Assembly (NCBI RefSeq): GCF_051020985.1
Contig: NW_027475134.1
Span: 2,356,001 to 2,420,000, forward strand
Direction of reading: 5' to 3'
DNA length: 64,000 nucleotides
Source: Nomia melanderi
Taxonomy: Eukaryota; Arthropoda; Insecta; Hymenoptera; Halictidae
The notes under the pieces are model-generated. The model ran no database searches. It saw only the letters and a list, made by a program, of their open reading frames with translations, and was not told the DNA's origin. The position numbers and the translations under genes are program-made. Within the stretch, counting starts at the first letter, position 1. Each line of letters starts with the position of its first letter. Positions 61,837 to 64,000 of this stretch are shown here, in pieces.

Positions 61837-63602
61837 CTATTAGAGATAGCGCAATAAACCAAACTGCATTGTCTGTAGGAGGCCCTGGCGCATGAATCTG
61901 TGCAGCGGGCGCGACCTCTGACCACAAGGGGCCGAGAAAACCACCGTCTCATGGGGCCGGACACTCAGGGTCGAGTAAAAATCCAATATATATCTGGAGA
62001 TATCTCGGGTGCTAATAGAGATAGCGCGATAAACCAAAGTGAATTATCTGCAGGAGGCCCTGGCGCATGCATCTGTGCAGCGGGAACGACCTCGGACCAC
62101 CAGGGGCCGAGAAAATCACCGTCTCATGGGGACGGGCACTCAGGGTCAGTGAAAAATCCAATATATATCTGGTGATATCTCGGGTGCTATTACAGATAGC
62201 GCAATAAATCAAAGTGCATTGTCTGTAGGAGGCCCTGGCGCATCAATCTGTGCAGCGGGAACGACCTCGGACCACCAGCGGCCGAGAAAACCACAGTCTC
62301 ATGGGGCCGGACACTCAGGGTCAGGGGAAAATCCAATATATATTTGGTGATATCTCGGGTGCTATTAGAGATAGCGCAATAAACCAAAGTGAATTATCTG
62401 CAGGAGGCCCTGGCGCATGAATCTGTGCAGCGGGAACGACCTCGGACCACCAGGGGCCGAAAAAACCACAGTCTCATGGGGCCGGACACTCATGGTCAGG
62501 GTAAAATCCAATATATATCTGGTGATATCTCGGGTGCTATTACAGATACCGCAATAAATCAAAGTGCATAGTCTGTAGGAGGCCCCGGCGCATGAATCTG
62601 TGCAGCGGGAACGACCTCGGACGACCAGGGGCCCTGAAAACCACAGTCTCATGGGGCCGGACACTCAGGGTCAGGGGAAAATCCAATATATATCTGGTGA
62701 TATCTCGGGTGCTATTACAGATAGCGCAATAAATCAATGTGCATTGTCTGTAGGAGACCCTGGCGCATGAATCTGTGCAGCGGGAACGACCTCGGACCAC
62801 CACGGGCCGAGAAAACGACCGTCTCATGGGGCCGGACGCTCAGGGTCAGTGAAAAATCCAATATATATCTGGTGATATCTCGGGTGCTATTACAGATAGC
62901 GCAATAAATCAAAGTGCAATGTCTGTAGGAGGCCCCGGCGCATGAATCTGTGCAGCGGGAACGACCTCGGACGACCAGGGGCCCAGAAAACCACAGTCTC
63001 ATGTTGCCGGACACTCAGGGTCAGGGAAAAATCCAATATATATCTGGTGATATCTCGGGTGCTATTACAGATAGCGCAATAAATCAATGTGCATTGTCTG
63101 TAGGAGACCCTGGCGCATGAATCTGTGCAGCGGGACCGACCTCGGACCACCAGGGGCCGAAAAAACCACAGTCTCATGGGGCCGGACACTCATGGTCAGG
63201 GTAAAATCCAATATATATCTGGTGATATCTCGGGTGCTATTACAGATAGCGCAATAAGTCAAAGTGCATAGTCTGTAGGAGGCCCCGGCGCATGAATCTG
63301 TGCAGCGGGAACGACCTCGGACGACCAGGAGCCCTGAAAACCACAGTCTCATGGGGCCGGACACTCAGGGTCAGGGGAAAATCCAATATATATCTGGTGA
63401 TATCTCGGGTGCTATTACAGATAGCGCAATAAATCAATGTGCATTGTCTGTAGGAGTCCCTGGAGCATGAATCTGTGCAGCGGGAACGACCTCGGACCAC
63501 CACGGGCCGAGAAAACGACCGTCTCATGGGGCCGGACGCTCAGGGTCAGTGAAAAATCCAATATATATCTGGTGATATCTCGGGTGCTATTACAGATAGC
63601 GC
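61837..63602. repeat. Segmental duplication D, right copy
   Basis: Counterpart of 55,186-56,951. The 175-bp phase differs by one base from the left copy because of indels in the intervening 57-61 kb, not within the block itself. Confidence 0.88.
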
Positions 63603-64000
63603 AATAAATCAAAGTGCAATGTCTGTAGGAGGCCCCGGCGCATGAATCTGTGCAGCGGGAACGACCTCGGACGACCAGGGGCCCAGAAAACCACAGCCTC
63701 ATGTGGCCGGACACTCAGGGTCAGGGAAAAATCCAATATATATCTGGTGATATCTCGGGTGCTATTACAGATAGCGCAATAAATCAAAGTGCATTGTCTG
63801 TAGGAGGCCCCGGCGCATGAATCTGTGCAGCGGGAACGACCTCGGACGACCAGGGGCCCTGAAAACCACAGTCTCATGGGGTCGGACACTCAGGGTCAGG
63901 GGAAAATCCAATATATATCTGGTGATATCTCGGGTGCTATTACAGATAGCGCAATAAATCAATGTGCATTGTCTGTAGGAGACCCTGGCGCATGAATCTG
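62408..64000. repeat. 4-monomer higher-order repeat, right cluster, running off the window
   Basis: Reads p q r s p q r s q r(partial). From 63,806 the order skips p, so q follows s at 525 rather than 700 bp (63,282 to about 63,806). The last s has CATGTGGCC rather than CATGTTGCC. The final unit is cut by the window edge, so the true extent of this HOR is unknown. Confidence 0.9.

Larger units (their letters stand above)
1..64000. repeat. Tandem satellite DNA array, 175-bp monomer, ~365.8 copies
   Basis: Landmarks such as GGCCGAG, ATATATATCTGGTG, GATATCTCGGG, GCGCAATAAA and GCAGCGGGAACGACCTCGG recur every 175 bp from the first to the last base, always in the same orientation. From the start at base 1 to the last unit start at 63,855 the spacing is 365 x 175 minus 21 bp. 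No unique sequence, inversion or mobile element interrupts the array. The consensus is about 53% GC with 8 CpG dinucleotides per unit. The unit length is close to a nucleosome repeat, as in many centromeric satellites (human alpha satellite is 171 bp; many plant centromere repeats are 155-180 bp). I do not recognise this family. A centromeric or pericentromeric location is likely but inferred only from length, homogeneity and higher-order structure. Confidence 0.98.

Noticed and set aside
810..62571. Recurring + strand frames of 60-103 residues
   Set aside because: Most begin at GTG in alpha units (GTGAATTATCTGCAGGAG) and are closed in beta units, where CAG becomes TAG. Presence or absence follows the satellite haplotype, not a gene.
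1..64000. CRISPR array
   Set aside because: There are no short direct repeats separated by unique spacers. The whole 175-bp unit repeats and no cas genes are present.
1..64000. tRNA-derived SINE or RNA polymerase III promoter
   Set aside because: I looked for B-box-like GGTTCGANNCC on both strands. The nearest, GGTCGTTCCCG on the minus strand, does not fit, and there are no poly(A) tails or target-site duplications.
1..64000. Ribosomal intergenic spacer or other known gene-linked repeat
   Set aside because: No rRNA sequence, terminator motif or unique flank anywhere in 64 kb.

Overview
The whole 64 kb window is one uninterrupted, single-orientation tandem satellite array. The monomer is 175 bp, about 53% GC in the consensus I derived by eye. 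The window opens on a monomer boundary if the unit is started at GGCCGAG. It holds 365 complete monomers (ending near 63,854) plus a 146-bp partial one. Single- and double-base indels add up to a net loss of only 21 bp against a perfect 175-bp lattice. I see no gene, tRNA, rRNA, transposon, CRISPR array or unique sequence. Every open reading frame is a by-product of the repeat: 175 is not a multiple of three, so the frame rotates at each monomer and soon meets a stop, and longer frames occur where a 1-bp deletion makes a 174-bp (58-codon) unit. Such a gene-free nucleosome-scale satellite with higher-order repeats (HORs) indicates a eukaryotic, probably (peri)centromeric or other heterochromatic locus. 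I do not recognise the family and cannot name the host.

Monomer anatomy (position 1 = first G of GGCCGAG): an A/T-rich ATATAT patch at 55-64; a small dyad ATATC-N4-GATAT at 61-74 that overlaps an EcoRV site (GATATC, 70-75); a second dyad GCTAT-N5-ATAGC at 82-96; an AATAAA hexamer at 99-104; and a third, larger dyad CTCGGACC-N5-GGGCCGAG across the unit junction (162 to 7 of the next unit). Two linked haplotypes occur over positions 89-122: 'alpha' (G89, C105, A113, A117, C122, with a PstI site) and 'beta' (C89, T105, C113, G117, T122). A rarer 'B' monomer has a divergent ~50-bp cassette near positions 10-60 and is confined to about 17.6-37.5 kb.

Layout: (1) 1-8.5 kb, a subfamily rich in 174-bp deletion monomers, with 7-, 9- and 10-monomer duplications. 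(2) 8.5-11.24 kb, heterogeneous monomers. (3) 11.24-18.93 kb, a ~4-kb block present twice in tandem, with whole-monomer gains and losses. (4) 18.93-26 kb, the most diverged stretch, with scattered B monomers. (5) 26-37.7 kb, a strongly homogenised zone: a ~5.07-kb (29-monomer) block and its 27-monomer tandem copy, built from nested 6-monomer (1,050 bp) HORs. (6) 37.7-42.9 kb, 7- and 8-monomer duplications. (7) 42.93-55.14 kb, a 5.2-kb block and its 6.1-kb copy. (8) 55.14-64 kb, a 1.77-kb block present twice and a 4-monomer (700 bp) HOR running off the right end.

No genes act together here. The biology is satellite turnover: unequal exchange in register with the monomer, local homogenisation and possible conversion between monomer classes. 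A role in centromere, heterochromatin or satellite RNA biology is inference and cannot be settled from sequence alone. All repeat boundaries and match statements come from reading by eye.
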